Shown here in pieces: positions 31,665-44,722 of a stretch of 64,000 nucleotides of DNA (the stretch's first letter is position 1; every line of letters starts with the position of its first letter). The position numbers and the translations under genes were made by a program. Below the pieces are notes generated by a model, which ran no database searches, was not told the DNA's origin, and saw nothing but the letters and a program-made list of their open reading frames with translations. The DNA is taken from NCBI RefSeq assembly GCF_013181195.1, contig NZ_SMZP01000003.1, forward strand, positions 639,954 to 703,953. Direction: 5' to 3'. Source of the stretch: Caulobacter sp. RHG1 (lineage in GTDB: Bacteria > Pseudomonadota > Alphaproteobacteria > Caulobacterales > Caulobacteraceae).

Positions 31665-34600
31665 TCACGGTTGAACCGAACCTGAACGGGCAGGTGGGGC
31701 CGCTGCTTCTTCTTCGGCGAACGAGCGACGCCAGGCCGCCAGAAGCTCGTCGAAGTTCAGCGACGTGTCGAGGGTCAGATCGACCGGCGTCTTGGCCGGC
31801 AGGGCGATGCGCTTGTTGAAGGCCTGGCCGCGTATCAGGTCGAGGATGCCGACCCGGGCCTTTTCGGCCACCTTGGGATCGTGCTGGCCCTCGATGTGGA
31901 ACAGCACGCCCAGGCGGCCCTTGTCGGTGCTGTTGACGCCGGCTTCCAGCTGGCTGAAGGCCAGGTTCTCCATGGCCTGGTAGGCGAAGTCCTGGATGGC
32001 GTTGACCTGAGCGGGCGCGGCCGGCGGCGCGCCGGGGCTGTCGGCGGGGCTGGCCTCGACGTTCGACAGGGCGGCGCGCGACAGCTCGACCCGGCCGGGC
32101 TGGATCGCGCGGATCTTGCCGTCCTGGAAGCGCAGGCCCTCGGGGCCGAAGGTGAAGGGCAGGCGACCGTCGATCACCGCCTCGACCTTGACCTTGTCGG
32201 CCAGAGACGAGGCGGCCAAGAGCTCGCCCAGGTCCAGGTGCTCGATGACGATGACGCCGCGCATCGTCTTGGTCATGTCCAGCGGCACGTCGATCGGCTC
32301 GATCGAGACGCGGCCCTTGGCGGCCTCGAAGCTGGCCTTGGAGATCTGCAGGGTGTCAGCGCCCAGCTGGAACACCGACTCGATGGCGGTCAGCGGTACG
32401 ATCGAATCGACCCGCACCACCTTCAGGCTCTGGCCCGGACGGGTGGTCAGCGGCGCCAGGCTGTCGAAGTCGACCGCGCCGTCCAGGGTAGCGACGAAGC
32501 CGATCGGGCTGGTGAAGTCGATCTCCTTGGCCTCCAGGCGACCGCTGCTTGCAGCGCCCTTGTCGTCCCAGGCGAAGACGCCGGTGAAGCTGGCCGGGCC
32601 TTGGGCGTTCTTGGCGAAGGCCGCCATCGGTGACAGATCGGCTGGCTGCAGCCCGTCCTTGGCGAAGGCCAGCTTGGAGGCGTCGATATCGGCCTGGCCC
32701 TTGCCGGTCGCCACGACGTGGCGCAGGCGGATCTCGCCCAACGACTGTCCGACCGGCGTCGTGGCCTGGAAGGTCCCGCCCCAGACGCCGCTGGCGAGAG
32801 CCAGACTCCCTTTAACAAGAATGCTGTTGAAGCGGCGCTCGGCGGCGGCGTCGGTGACTGCCGCGCCATCGACCCGGACATTGGCGTGATCGAAGCCGCC
32901 GGCGCCGCCCAGGGTCGCCTCGCCCTTGATGTTGCTCAGGCCCGCCTCGGCGACTTTCAGCGCGCCTTCGCCGTCTTCGAAGCGCACCGAAGCGCTCCAG
33001 CCGTTGGCGCCGGCGGTGACCAGCGGGGCCTTGGCGGGGCACAGGCGGGCCTTGATCCCGGTGACGGGCGCATCGCCTAGAGCGTAGGCCTTGGCGGTGA
33101 TCGGCGCGCACTTGCTCTGGGTCAGGGTAAAGCGGCCGCCGGCGATCCGCGCCTGGCCGTCGATCTGGGTGGTGACGCCCTCGATCGGCGGCAGGTCAAA
33201 GTTCTCGGTCGCTAACGATAGCGGCGAGGTCATCACGCCGCCGGTCATTTTCCAGCTGGGGGCCAGGGCCTTGATGGTCGGGAGGCCGCCGCCCGACAGC
33301 GCAACCTGCAGTGCGCCGCGCGCGCCCTCGGGACCGGCGTCGACCAGTAGGCCCTTCGGTGCGGACGCCGTCAGGCTGACGCCGTTGGGCGCGGCCAGGC
33401 GGGCCTGCTCGGGGAGGGTCACGCGCGTGCGGCCGCCCTTCATGTCGACCGCGAAGGCCGGCAGGGCCAGGTCGAAGGTCCGCAGGGCCTGGCTCAGCGG
33501 CTTGCCGTAGGCGGGGTTGGGGATCAGGGCCGCCAATCGCTCGGCGTCGGGACCCGAGATGCCGCTCTTGCCCTCGGCCGAGCCGGTCAGGTTCAGGGCC
33601 AGGCCGGCCGGCCCCTGGTCCAGCTTACCTCGGGCGTCCACCCGCGCATTGGCCAGGGCCAGGCCGCCGGAGGCCAGCCGCGCGGCGGTGGCGTCGAGCG
33701 CCAGCGGGCCATTCACCGTCGCGCCATTGGCGTCGAGGATCAAAGCCAGGTTCGACGAGCCGGCCTTGGCCTTCACGCCGCTGAGCGCGGTTCCGGCGGC
33801 GATCGCCTGGCGGGCGCCAAGATCGGCCTCGACGGCGCCGCGGGCGGTGGTGCGGTCCTTGCGGTGGTCGACGGTGATGCGCGGCGCGGACAAGGCCAGG
33901 CTGGCGCCGCGGGCGTCCAGTGACGGGGCCAGCAGGCGCTCGCCACGCAAGCTGCCACGCGAGCGGCCCAGGAAGGCGAAGGCGTCGAGACCGCCGTCCA
34001 GGCGGCCGGCCAAGGTCAGGTCGCCGGCCAGCGCTTCCGCCTGACTGTCGCCGATCCGCCCGCCCTCGGCGCGCAGGGCCAGGCGTGCTTCCAGCGGACC
34101 ACTGGCGCTCATCTTGGCCAGGTCGGGATAGGGCAGGTCGGCGGTCAGCTTGGCGTCGGCGTCGGCCAGTTCGGCCTTCTCGGCCTCCAGGCTGTCGATG
34201 GCCAGGGTGACCTCGAGCGTCAGACGGTCACCGCGCTTGCGGGCCGTCACCGTCGCGCCTTGAGCGTCGATGGCCAGGTTCTGGACGGCGTAGCGCAGCG
34301 GCGCCAGGCGGCCGTCGAAGCGCAGCAGCTGGCCGTCGTCCAGGCTGGCGTCGCCGGTGATCCGGGCCCGCCCGCCGGGGGTGACCAGATCGACCCGCGC
34401 GTCTTCGACCAGCACGGCTGGGCCGGGGACGTTGGGGTTCTTGGGGCCTTTAAGGAACTCGTCCAGCAGCGGTTGCAGGGCGCCGAAGCTTAAGCGCCCC
34501 TTCTGGTCGATGTTGGCCAGGACTCGCGGGCGGACCAGGCGCACGGCCTTCGTCTGGATGCCGAACTTCTCGCCGTTCCACGGAGCGGCCAGGTCATAGG

Positions 34601-34907
34601 CGACCTCCAGCCGGTCGGCGGCGAAGACGGGGGCATTGCGGGCGCCCAGTCGCACCCGGCCGGTGAAGCCTGTGGCGTCCAGCTCGTCCAGTTCGACGGC
34701 GGCCTCGATGCCGTGGTCGCGCAGCCAGCTCTCGGCCAGTTCGCGGCTGATCTCGCGCCGGCCCGACCAGACGACCAGGCCCGTGGCGATGAAGGCCAGC
34801 ATCGACAGCGACAGGGCTTCCAAGCCGAGGTCGATCAGCCGCTCGCGGCGGCCCCAGCGCTTCTGGGGGGAGGTCTTGGTCTCGGGGGCGGTCGAAGGCT
34901 CGGCCAT
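31665..34907 (-). CDS. YdbH-like AsmA-type intermembrane protein
   Basis: A 1080-residue protein: cytoplasmic N-terminus (about 1-35), one membrane segment (about 33-50, LSMLAFIATGLVVW), then a very long periplasmic region rich in short beta strands, the bridge-like lipid-groove fold of the TamB/YhdP/YdbH family, with a C-terminal YdbH/dicarboxylate-transport-type domain (about 850-1060; VEAVIDGRLPFTFGPEGLRFQDGKI). With YnbE and YdbL it should move phospholipid between inner and outer membranes. Family length in enterobacteria is about 880; this one is longer. First gene of the operon. Confidence 0.88.
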   Translation of the reverse strand: MAEPSTAPETKTSPQKRWGRRERLIDLGLEALSLSMLAFIATGLVVWSGRREISRELAESWLRDHGIEAAVELDELDATGFTGRVRLGARNAPVFAADRLEVAYDLAAPWNGEKFGIQTKAVRLVRPRVLANIDQKGRLSFGALQPLLDEFLKGPKNPNVPGPAVLVEDARVDLVTPGGRARITGDASLDDGQLLRFDGRLAPLRYAVQNLAIDAQGATVTARKRGDRLTLEVTLAIDSLEAEKAELADADAKLTADLPYPDLAKMSASGPLEARLALRAEGGRIGDSQAEALAGDLTLAGRLDGGLDAFAFLGRSRGSLRGERLLAPSLDARGASLALSAPRITVDHRKDRTTARGAVEADLGARQAIAAGTALSGVKAKAGSSNLALILDANGATVNGPLALDATAARLASGGLALANARVDARGKLDQGPAGLALNLTGSAEGKSGISGPDAERLAALIPNPAYGKPLSQALRTFDLALPAFAVDMKGGRTRVTLPEQARLAAPNGVSLTASAPKGLLVDAGPEGARGALQVALSGGGLPTIKALAPSWKMTGGVMTSPLSLATENFDLPPIEGVTTQIDGQARIAGGRFTLTQSKCAPITAKAYALGDAPVTGIKARLCPAKAPLVTAGANGWSASVRFEDGEGALKVAEAGLSNIKGEATLGGAGGFDHANVRVDGAAVTDAAAERRFNSILVKGSLALASGVWGGTFQATTPVGQSLGEIRLRHVVATGKGQADIDASKLAFAKDGLQPADLSPMAAFAKNAQGPASFTGVFAWDDKGAASSGRLEAKEIDFTSPIGFVATLDGAVDFDSLAPLTTRPGQSLKVVRVDSIVPLTAIESVFQLGADTLQISKASFEAAKGRVSIEPIDVPLDMTKTMRGVIVIEHLDLGELLAASSLADKVKVEAVIDGRLPFTFGPEGLRFQDGKIRAIQPGRVELSRAALSNVEASPADSPGAPPAAPAQVNAIQDFAYQAMENLAFSQLEAGVNSTDKGRLGVLFHIEGQHDPKVAEKARVGILDLIRGQAFNKRIALPAKTPVDLTLDTSLNFDELLAAWRRSFAEEEAAAPPARSGSVQP

Positions 34908-34959
34908 CGGATCCTGAAAAGCTCGCGTTCCTAAAAGCCCCCCGGCTTAGCTTGGTTTC

Positions 34960-35748
34960 CTAGCGGGAAAACCCGAGCACGTCCTGCATGTCGTACAGGC
35001 CCGGCGGCTTTCCCTTCACCCAGGCGGCGGCCTTGACCGCGCCGCGGGCGAACAGGCCCCGGTCGATGGCCGAGTGCGACAGGGTCAGGCTCTCGGATTC
35101 GCCGGCGAAGATCACGCTGTGCTCGCCGATGATCCCGCCGCCGCGCACGACCGAAAAGCCGATATCGCCGACCTTGCGCGGACCGGTGACGCCGTCACGG
35201 GCCCGGTCGGCCACGTCGTCCAGCGCCAGGTCGCGCCCCTGCGCCGCCGCCTCGCCCAGCATCAGGGCCGTGCCCGAGGGGGCGTCGACCTTGCGCTTAT
35301 GGTGGGCTTCATACACCTCGATGTCCCAGTCCTCGGCCGGCAGGGCGGCCGCCGCCTGGCGCACCAGACCCATCAGCATGTTTACGCCCAGCGAGTAGTT
35401 GCCCGAACGGACGATCGCGATCTTGGTCGCGGCAGCCTCGATCCGCACCAGCTGCTCGGGCGAGAAGCCGGTCGAACCGATGATCAGGGCGGGCGCATGG
35501 GCATGGTGGATAGCCCGCGCCGCAGCGGCTTCGGCCAACAGAGCCGAGGCTTCCGGCAGGGTGAAGTCGATCACCGCATCGGCGGCGGCCAGGGCCGCGT
35601 CGGCGGTCACCAGATGCTCGCCCTCGGCGCCCGGGCGATCGAAACGCGCGGCCAGCACGACTTCCTCACGGCCTTCCAGGACCTGGATCACGGCCTGGCC
35701 CATTCGGCCGAGGGCCCCGGCGACGGCGATCTTCACGGGCTGGGACAA
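34960..35748 (-). CDS. dapB: 4-hydroxy-tetrahydrodipicolinate reductase
   Basis: A 262-residue cytosolic enzyme of lysine and meso-diaminopimelate synthesis. N-terminal Rossmann motif [12 protein letters not shown], cofactor and substrate-site [16 protein letters not shown], and the catalytic signature [15 protein letters not shown]. The annotated start is TTG 35748; GTG 35736 ([13 protein letters not shown]) is equally plausible and neither has a Shine-Dalgarno, so a leaderless mRNA is possible. Monocistronic as far as can be seen. Confidence 0.95.
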   Translation of the reverse strand: MSQPVKIAVAGALGRMGQAVIQVLEGREEVVLAARFDRPGAEGEHLVTADAALAAADAVIDFTLPEASALLAEAAAARAIHHAHAPALIIGSTGFSPEQLVRIEAAATKIAIVRSGNYSLGVNMLMGLVRQAAAALPAEDWDIEVYEAHHKRKVDAPSGTALMLGEAAAQGRDLALDDVADRARDGVTGPRKVGDIGFSVVRGGGIIGEHSVIFAGESESLTLSHSAIDRGLFARGAVKAAAWVKGKPPGLYDMQDVLGFSR

Positions 35749-35995
35749 AGGAGGTCTCGCTTACTGGCAGTAAGTTTCTGATCGCCTTTCAGGCGCCGCA
35801 GGTCAACCTTTCGAACCCTTACGGAGCGTCAGCGACGTTGACGCAACGCCAATTCCAACAAGCGTTTGCTGGGATTTTCCGGTTTCCGCCGGTTGTGACG
35901 CGGCGCCCCCATCGTTAGGCTGATCTTCGCATAAGGGCGCGTTCGCATGATCGGCGCACCCCTTCATCGACTTGCAGGACAATGGGGAACGCCGG

Positions 35996-38278
<2,283 letters not shown>

Positions 38279-38360
38279 CCTCCGCGACAGGGCGCCGCAC
38301 GTTCTTTGATCGACCGCGCGGCTCCCCATCTTGAGTTTGTCGGCAGCAGTAAGCCGACGC

Positions 38361-38411
38361 GTAAGCCCTCCGGCCGGCGTCTTTTCCCTTGCGACGCCGG
38401 CCGGCCCTTAC
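38361..38411. repeat. Long perfect hairpin in the maeB-trpF gap
   Basis: CCGGCCGGCGTC (38370-38381) and GACGCCGGCCGG (38393-38404) form a perfect 12-bp stem with an 11-nt loop, extended by GTAAG/CTTAC at 38361-38365 and 38407-38411. No T-run follows in either direction, so it is not a standard terminator. The rest of the 298-bp gap (38279-38576) holds a second GC-rich, partly palindromic stretch (about 38445-38515) and no gene I can support. Confidence 0.65.
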
Positions 38412-38576
38412 TCTTCCTGACATCGCGACCTCATGTCGTCGGCGGCATACGGATAAGCCGCCCCCGTCTTCCCCTTCGGGTGAGGAGGAGCGCAGGCGCG
38501 GAGGGGGTAAGCGCTCACCACTCCTTCAGATTCCCTAGGCTTGCATCCAACCTTCCCCGCCCGTAACTCCCCACGC

Positions 38577-39218
38577 ATGACCACGGCCAAGATCTGCGGA
38601 CTGTCGACGCCCGAGACGGTGAAGGCCGCCTTCGATGGCGGGGCGGCGCTCCTGGGGTTCGTCTTCTTCGAGAAGAGCCCGCGCAACGTCTCGCCCGAAA
38701 CCGCCGCGCGGCTGATCGAGCCGGTCCGGGGGCGTGGCGTGCAGACTGTGGCCGTCACCGTCGATCCCGACGACGCCCTGATCGACCGTCTGATGGCTGT
38801 GATGCGCCCCGACCTGATCCAGGTGCACGGCAAGGAGACGCCGTCTCGGGTTCGCGAGATCGCCGTCCGCGCCGGCGTCGGCGTCATCAAGGCCTTCTCT
38901 GTCTCCAGCAGCGCCGATGTCGACCAGGCCCAGGCCTTTGACGACGTCGCCGAGCACCTGATGTTCGACGCCAAGCCGGTGGAAGGATCCGCCCTGCCCG
39001 GAGGAACCGGCGCAAGGTTCGACTGGGGACTGCTGGCCGGCCGGCGATTTTCTCGCCCGCATTTCCTGGCCGGAGGGCTGGATCCGTGGAACGTGGGCGA
39101 GGCCGTCAAGGTCTCCGGAACCCCGATCGTGGACGTTTCTTCTGGCGTGGAGCGCGGTCCGGGCCTAAAGGACCCGGCTCTGATCGCGGCGTTTCTCGAC
39201 GCCGTCAAACGCGCTTAA
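38577..39218 (+). CDS. trpF: Phosphoribosylanthranilate isomerase
   Basis: A 213-residue (beta/alpha)8 enzyme of tryptophan synthesis (step 3). Catalytic Cys in KICGL (Cys7) and general acid Asp in AVTVDPDD; the phosphate-binding FLAGGLDPWNV and VDVSSGVERGPG motifs are intact. ATG 38577 gives the family N-terminus MTTAKICG. It leads trpF-trpB-trpA-accD-folC, with trpB 15 nt downstream. Confidence 0.96.
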   Translation: MTTAKICGLSTPETVKAAFDGGAALLGFVFFEKSPRNVSPETAARLIEPVRGRGVQTVAVTVDPDDALIDRLMAVMRPDLIQVHGKETPSRVREIAVRAGVGVIKAFSVSSSADVDQAQAFDDVAEHLMFDAKPVEGSALPGGTGARFDWGLLAGRRFSRPHFLAGGLDPWNVGEAVKVSGTPIVDVSSGVERGPGLKDPALIAAFLDAVKRA

Positions 39219-39233
39219 AACCTTGGTGAGCTC

Positions 39234-40454
<1,221 letters not shown>

Positions 40455-40461
40455 AGACCGC

Positions 40462-41289
40462 ATGACCAAGGACCGTATCGACCGTCGCTTCGCGGCGCTG
40501 AAGGCCGAGGGCCGCGCTGCTTTCGTGGCTTATGTCATGGCCGGGGATCCGGACGCGGCGACCGCCCTCGAGATCGTCAAGGGCCTGCCGGCGGCCGGCG
40601 CCGACATCATCGAGCTGGGCTTCCCGTTCTCGGACCCGGTGGCTGAGGGGCCGACCATCCAGCGCGCCAGCCAGCGCGCGCTCGAGCAGAAGATGACGCT
40701 GAACGGCACGCTGGACATCGTCCGCGCCTTCCGGGAAAGCGACCAGGACACGCCGATCATCCTGATGGGCTATCTCAATCCGCTGGTGAACCGCGGTTTC
40801 GAGACCTTCGCGAAACAGGCCAACGACGCCGGCGTTGACGGCCTGATCGTGGTCGACTGCCCGCCGGAAGAGGCCGATCCGTTGTCGGACGCCCTGGAAG
40901 CCGAAGGCCTGTCGCTGATTCGCCTGGCCACGCCGACCACCGACGATGCGCGCCTGCCCGCCGTGATCCGTCGCACTTCGGGCTTCGTCTATTACGTCTC
41001 GGTCGCCGGCGTGACCGGCGTGAAAGAGGCTGACGCCGACGCCGTGGCGCCGGCCGTCGAACGCATCCGCAAGGCCTCGGGCTTGCCCGTGGCCGTCGGT
41101 TTCGGTATCCGCACCGCCGAACGCGCCGCTGCGGTGGCGCGGGTGTCGGATGCCGCCGTTGTGGGCTCGGCCCTGATCGACGAGATCGAGGCGGCGACCA
41201 AGTTGAACGAAAACGTGACTGAGAAGGTTCTTCTCAAGGCGTCGGAGCTGGCTAAGGCTGTGCGTTCGGCGCGAGTCGGGACGAAGTGA
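40462..41289 (+). CDS. trpA: Tryptophan synthase alpha subunit
   Basis: A 275-residue (beta/alpha)8 subunit that cleaves indole-3-glycerol phosphate. Catalytic Glu in IELGFPFSDPVAEGP and Asp in VVDCPPEEA; the phosphate site GFGIRTAE is intact. It follows trpB by 7 nt and precedes accD by 12 nt, the trpFBA-accD-folC order being common in alphaproteobacteria. Confidence 0.97.
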   Translation: MTKDRIDRRFAALKAEGRAAFVAYVMAGDPDAATALEIVKGLPAAGADIIELGFPFSDPVAEGPTIQRASQRALEQKMTLNGTLDIVRAFRESDQDTPIILMGYLNPLVNRGFETFAKQANDAGVDGLIVVDCPPEEADPLSDALEAEGLSLIRLATPTTDDARLPAVIRRTSGFVYYVSVAGVTGVKEADADAVAPAVERIRKASGLPVAVGFGIRTAERAAAVARVSDAAVVGSALIDEIEAATKLNENVTEKVLLKASELAKAVRSARVGTK

Positions 41290-41301
41290 GGCTCTAAGGC
41301 T

Positions 41302-42225
41302 ATGGCTATGGCTGAACCCCAGGACCCGAAAAAGGGCGACAAATCCAAGACGGGCGAGCGTCGCGGCGGCTGGCTGTCGCGTATCGCGCCCGGCGTGCGT
41401 GGCGCGTTCTCCAAGCGCGAGACGCCTGAGAACCTCTGGGTCAAGTGCCCCGACACGGGCGAGATGATTTTCCGCTCTGACCTGGAGGCGGCCCTGTGGG
41501 TCACGCCGGCCGGTCGCCACATGCGGATCGGGCCGGAAGCTCGCTTCAAGTTCACCTTCGACGGCGGCCAGTACGAGGCCCTGCCGACCCCGGCGGTGCC
41601 TGAGGATCCGCTGAAGTTCTCGGACGGCAAGCCCTACAAGGACCGCCTGGTCGCGGCCCGCAAGGCGACGGGCGAGCCGGACGCCATGGCCATCGGCTAC
41701 GGCAAGGTCGGCGGCGTCGACGCTGTCGTTCTGGTCCAGGACTTCGCCTTCATGGGCGGTTCGCTGGGCATGGCCGCGGGCGAGGGCTTCATCGCCGCCG
41801 CTAAGGCCGCGCTCGAGCGTGAAGTCCCGATGATCGCCTTCACCGCCGCCGGCGGCGCCCGCATGCAGGAAGGCGCGCTGTCGCTGATGCAGATGGCCCG
41901 CACGACCCTGGCCATCAACGAGCTGAAGGACGCGGCCCTGCCTTACGTGGTGGTCCTCACCGACCCGACCACCGGCGGCGTCACCGCTTCCTACGCCATG
42001 CTGGGCGACATCCACCTGGCCGAGCCGGGCGCCCTGATCGGCTTCGCCGGCCCGCGCGTCATCGAGCAGACCATCCGCGAGACCCTGCCGCCGGGCTTCC
42101 AGCGCTCGGAATACCTCGTGGAAAAGGGCATGGTCGACCGCGTCACGCACCGTAAGGACCTGCCGGAAACGCTGGGTTCGGTGCTCGGCACCCTGATGAT
42201 GGGCCGCAAGCGCAAAGCGGCCTGA
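41302..42225 (+). CDS. accD: Acetyl-CoA carboxylase carboxyltransferase beta subunit
   Basis: A 307-residue subunit of acetyl-CoA carboxylase, which transfers carboxyl from biotin to acetyl-CoA in fatty-acid synthesis. The crotonase-like domain is clear ([39 protein letters not shown]). The N-terminal zinc ribbon is degenerate: [13 protein letters not shown] and [13 protein letters not shown] keep only one of the four Cys of the classic C-x2-C pair of pairs. ATG 41302, or ATG 41308. Confidence 0.95.
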   Translation: MAMAEPQDPKKGDKSKTGERRGGWLSRIAPGVRGAFSKRETPENLWVKCPDTGEMIFRSDLEAALWVTPAGRHMRIGPEARFKFTFDGGQYEALPTPAVPEDPLKFSDGKPYKDRLVAARKATGEPDAMAIGYGKVGGVDAVVLVQDFAFMGGSLGMAAGEGFIAAAKAALEREVPMIAFTAAGGARMQEGALSLMQMARTTLAINELKDAALPYVVVLTDPTTGGVTASYAMLGDIHLAEPGALIGFAGPRVIEQTIRETLPPGFQRSEYLVEKGMVDRVTHRKDLPETLGSVLGTLMMGRKRKAA

Positions 42226-42233
42226 ACCTTCCC

Positions 42234-43547
42234 TTGAGCGATCATCTCCGCGCCCATGACGCCGCCCTCGCGCGGCTTCAGGCGCTGCATCCGAAGCTGA
42301 TCGACCTGTCGCTGGACCGGATGCAGCGGTTGTGCGCAGCGCTGGGCGATCCCCAAGACCGCCTGCCGCCGGTGATCCACGTGGCCGGCACCAACGGCAA
42401 GGGCTCGACCGTCGCCTATCTGCGGGCCATGGCCGAGGCGGCGGGACTCAAGGTCCACGTCTTCACCTCGCCGCATCTGGTCCGCTTCGCCGAGCGCATC
42501 CGCCTGGCCGGAACCCTGATCACCGACGATCATCTGGCGAACGTGCTGGACCGCGTCGAGCAGGCCAATGCCGACTTGCCGATCACCTTCTTCGAGATCA
42601 CCACGGCCGCGGCCTTCGTCGCCTTCGCCGAGGTCCCGGCGGATCTGTGCATCGTCGAGGTGGGCTTGGGCGGGATCCTGGACGCCACCAATGTCGTGAC
42701 GCCCAAGGTCAGCGTCATCGCCCCCGTGGACATCGACCACCGTGAGTTCCTGGGCGATACTCTCGCGAAGATCGCGGTCGAGAAGGCCGGGATCATCAAG
42801 CCCGGCGCGCCCGCCGTCTCGGCCCGCCAGCAGGAGGACGCCGAGGCCGTGATCGAGGCCGCCGCCGACCGGGCCGGCGTTTCGCTGACCCTGATGGGCC
42901 GTGACTTCGACGCCTGGGGCGAACGCGGACGGCTCCTCGTTCAGATGGAAGATCGCCTGCTGGACCTGCCTGCGCCGTCCCTGCCGGGCGAGCACCAGTT
43001 CGCCAATGCCGGCCTGGCCGTCGCCGCCCTGCTGGCTCTGGCCGATCCGCGCATCAACGAGACGGCCATGGGGCAGGGGATCGCCACTACCGTCTGGCCG
43101 GCCCGCTTCCAGCGCCTGACCGCCGGACCGCTGGCCGAGCGCGCCAAGGCGGCGGGGGCCGATCTCTGGCTGGACGGCGGTCACAATCCGCACGCCGGCC
43201 GGGCCGTGTCCCGCGCCGTCGCCGACTTGGCGGCTCGCGACGGACGGCCCGTGGCCCTGATCGCGGGCCTGCTGGCCAACAAGGACGCCAGCGGCTTCTT
43301 CGGCGCCTTCCGGGGCGTGGCGGCCAAGGTCTTCACCGTCACCTTCGAAGGCCACGCCGCCGCCAGCGCCGCCCAGATCGCCGCCGCCGCCGAGCTAGCG
43401 GGTCTGCGCGCCTCGGCTTGCGACACCGTGGAGGACGCCTTGGGCAAGGCTCTGGCCATGGACCCCGTCCCGCACATCCTGATCTGCGGCTCGCTCTATC
43501 TGGCCGGCGAGATCCTGGCGATGAGCCCCGAGACCTGGCCGAGCTAA
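42234..43547 (+). CDS. folC: Bifunctional dihydrofolate synthase / folylpolyglutamate synthase
   Basis: A 437-residue Mur-ligase-family enzyme that adds glutamate to dihydropteroate and folates. P-loop VAGTNGKGSTVAYL, TSPHLVRFAERIRL, the carbamylated-Lys region GIIKPGAPAV, and DGGHNPHAG in the C-terminal domain. Start TTG 42234 without a good Shine-Dalgarno, 8 nt after accD, so translation may depend on accD. Confidence 0.93.
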   Translation: MSDHLRAHDAALARLQALHPKLIDLSLDRMQRLCAALGDPQDRLPPVIHVAGTNGKGSTVAYLRAMAEAAGLKVHVFTSPHLVRFAERIRLAGTLITDDHLANVLDRVEQANADLPITFFEITTAAAFVAFAEVPADLCIVEVGLGGILDATNVVTPKVSVIAPVDIDHREFLGDTLAKIAVEKAGIIKPGAPAVSARQQEDAEAVIEAAADRAGVSLTLMGRDFDAWGERGRLLVQMEDRLLDLPAPSLPGEHQFANAGLAVAALLALADPRINETAMGQGIATTVWPARFQRLTAGPLAERAKAAGADLWLDGGHNPHAGRAVSRAVADLAARDGRPVALIAGLLANKDASGFFGAFRGVAAKVFTVTFEGHAAASAAQIAAAAELAGLRASACDTVEDALGKALAMDPVPHILICGSLYLAGEILAMSPETWPS

Positions 43548-43632
43548 AGGCGTAAGGCTGCTGGACGCCGATAGGGCGGCGCGGCCCGCTGGACATCCTC
43601 GGCAGGCGCGCTCGCCCTGGCAGGAACCGCCG

Positions 43633-43740
43633 ATGGCCAAGGGTCAGAAGAAGTCGAACAAGGAAATCCGCAAACCGAAGGCCGAGAAGAAGCCGCCAGC
43701 GGTCGCGGCCTCGCCCTTCATCGTCACGGGCAAGAAATAG
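43633..43740 (+). CDS. Very small Lys-rich conserved protein (35 aa)
   Basis: MAKGQKKSNKEIRKPKAEKK is the start of a 35-residue highly basic protein (11 Lys and Arg in the first 20). Short proteins opening MAKGQ-RSN-E-KKPK occur widely in proteobacteria, from memory, so it is probably real. CAGGAA at 43621-43626 serves as ribosome-binding site. Function unknown; the composition suggests RNA or nucleoid binding, but this is a guess. A terminator-like hairpin follows within 15 nt. Confidence 0.7.
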   Translation: MAKGQKKSNKEIRKPKAEKKPPAVAASPFIVTGKK

Positions 43741-43752
43741 GCCCGCCGAGAA

Positions 43753-43784
43753 ACGCCCGCCCCGAACGACCGGAGCGGGCGTCT
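43753..43784. terminator. Bidirectional terminator hairpin
   Basis: ACGCCCGC (43753-43760) pairs with GCGGGCGT (43775-43782) between the convergent mini-gene and SDR gene. The T-run is weak. Confidence 0.6.
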
Positions 43785-43789
43785 TCGTC

Positions 43790-44560
43790 TCAGGTGGCGC
43801 TAAGCGCGCCGTCGACCGTGTAGAAGCCGCCGTTGCAATAGCCGGCCTCATCGGAAGCCAGGAACGCCACCAGCCCTGCGACCTCTTCCGGCGTGCCGTA
43901 GCGCTTGGCCGGCACCGCGCCGCTGGTCGCATCGTGAGCGGCCTTCGCATCCGTCGCCTGGCCGCTGTTGATCGACTGCATCATGCGGCTCTCGATCGGG
44001 CCGGGATTGACGGAATTGACCCGCACGCCCTTCGACGCGGCCTCGACCGCCGCCACCCGGGTGATGCCGATCACCGCGTGCTTGGACGTATTGTAGCCGG
44101 CCATGCCCGGTGAGCCGATCAGCCCCGCGACGCTGGAGGTGTTGATCACGCTGCCCGAGCCTTGGGCGTACATCACCGGCAGCACGTATTTCAGGCCCAG
44201 GAACACGCCGGCGACATTGACGCTCAGCACCTTCAGGAAGCCGTCCAGAGGATAGCTCTCGATCGGCTGCACCGGGCCTTCGATGCCGGCGTTGTTGAAG
44301 AAGACGTCGATGCGGCCGAGCTCGGCCTTGGCCTTGTCGACATAGGCCTTCACCGAAGCCTCATCGGTGACGTCCGCTTCGGTGGTGACCAGTTTGGCGC
44401 CCTCGGGCAGAGCCGCCTTCAGCCGCGACCAGTCGGCGCCGGCGATATCGACGCCGAAGATCGTCGCGCCGCGCTCGGCCATGAGCTTCGCCGTGGCCGT
44501 GCCGATGGCCCCGGCCGCGCCGGTGATGACGACGACCTTGTCTTCGAGAACGCGTGTCAT
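43790..44560 (-). CDS. Short-chain dehydrogenase/reductase (SDR)
   Basis: A 256-residue classical SDR: cofactor motif TGAAGAIG, Asp in VVVITG...VDIAG at the end of beta2 suggesting NAD preference, NNAGIEG, catalytic Ser in INTSSVAG and YNTSK (YxxxK), ending in the usual FYTVDGALSA. Substrate unknown. Monocistronic on the minus strand. Confidence 0.93.
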   Translation of the reverse strand: MTRVLEDKVVVITGAAGAIGTATAKLMAERGATIFGVDIAGADWSRLKAALPEGAKLVTTEADVTDEASVKAYVDKAKAELGRIDVFFNNAGIEGPVQPIESYPLDGFLKVLSVNVAGVFLGLKYVLPVMYAQGSGSVINTSSVAGLIGSPGMAGYNTSKHAVIGITRVAAVEAASKGVRVNSVNPGPIESRMMQSINSGQATDAKAAHDATSGAVPAKRYGTPEEVAGLVAFLASDEAGYCNGGFYTVDGALSAT

Positions 44561-44663
44561 GGAAAAATCCTACAGAATGAGGTCCCACACCCTGTAACTG
44601 AACAATGATAACCGCCCTTCGTTGCATGACGCTGTTCGAGCGACGGCGCTCTTTCTCGGATAT

Positions 44664-44700
44664 GAAAACGCCCGCCCCGGATGGACCGGGACGGGCGTTT
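44664..44700 (-). terminator. Terminator of trxA
   Basis: Minus strand AAACGCCCG (44700-44692) pairs with CGGGCGTTT (44674-44666), with an inner CCGG/CCGG pair, then TTTC. Confidence 0.75.
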
Positions 44701-44722
44701 CGAGTTCAGCTGAAACGCTGAA

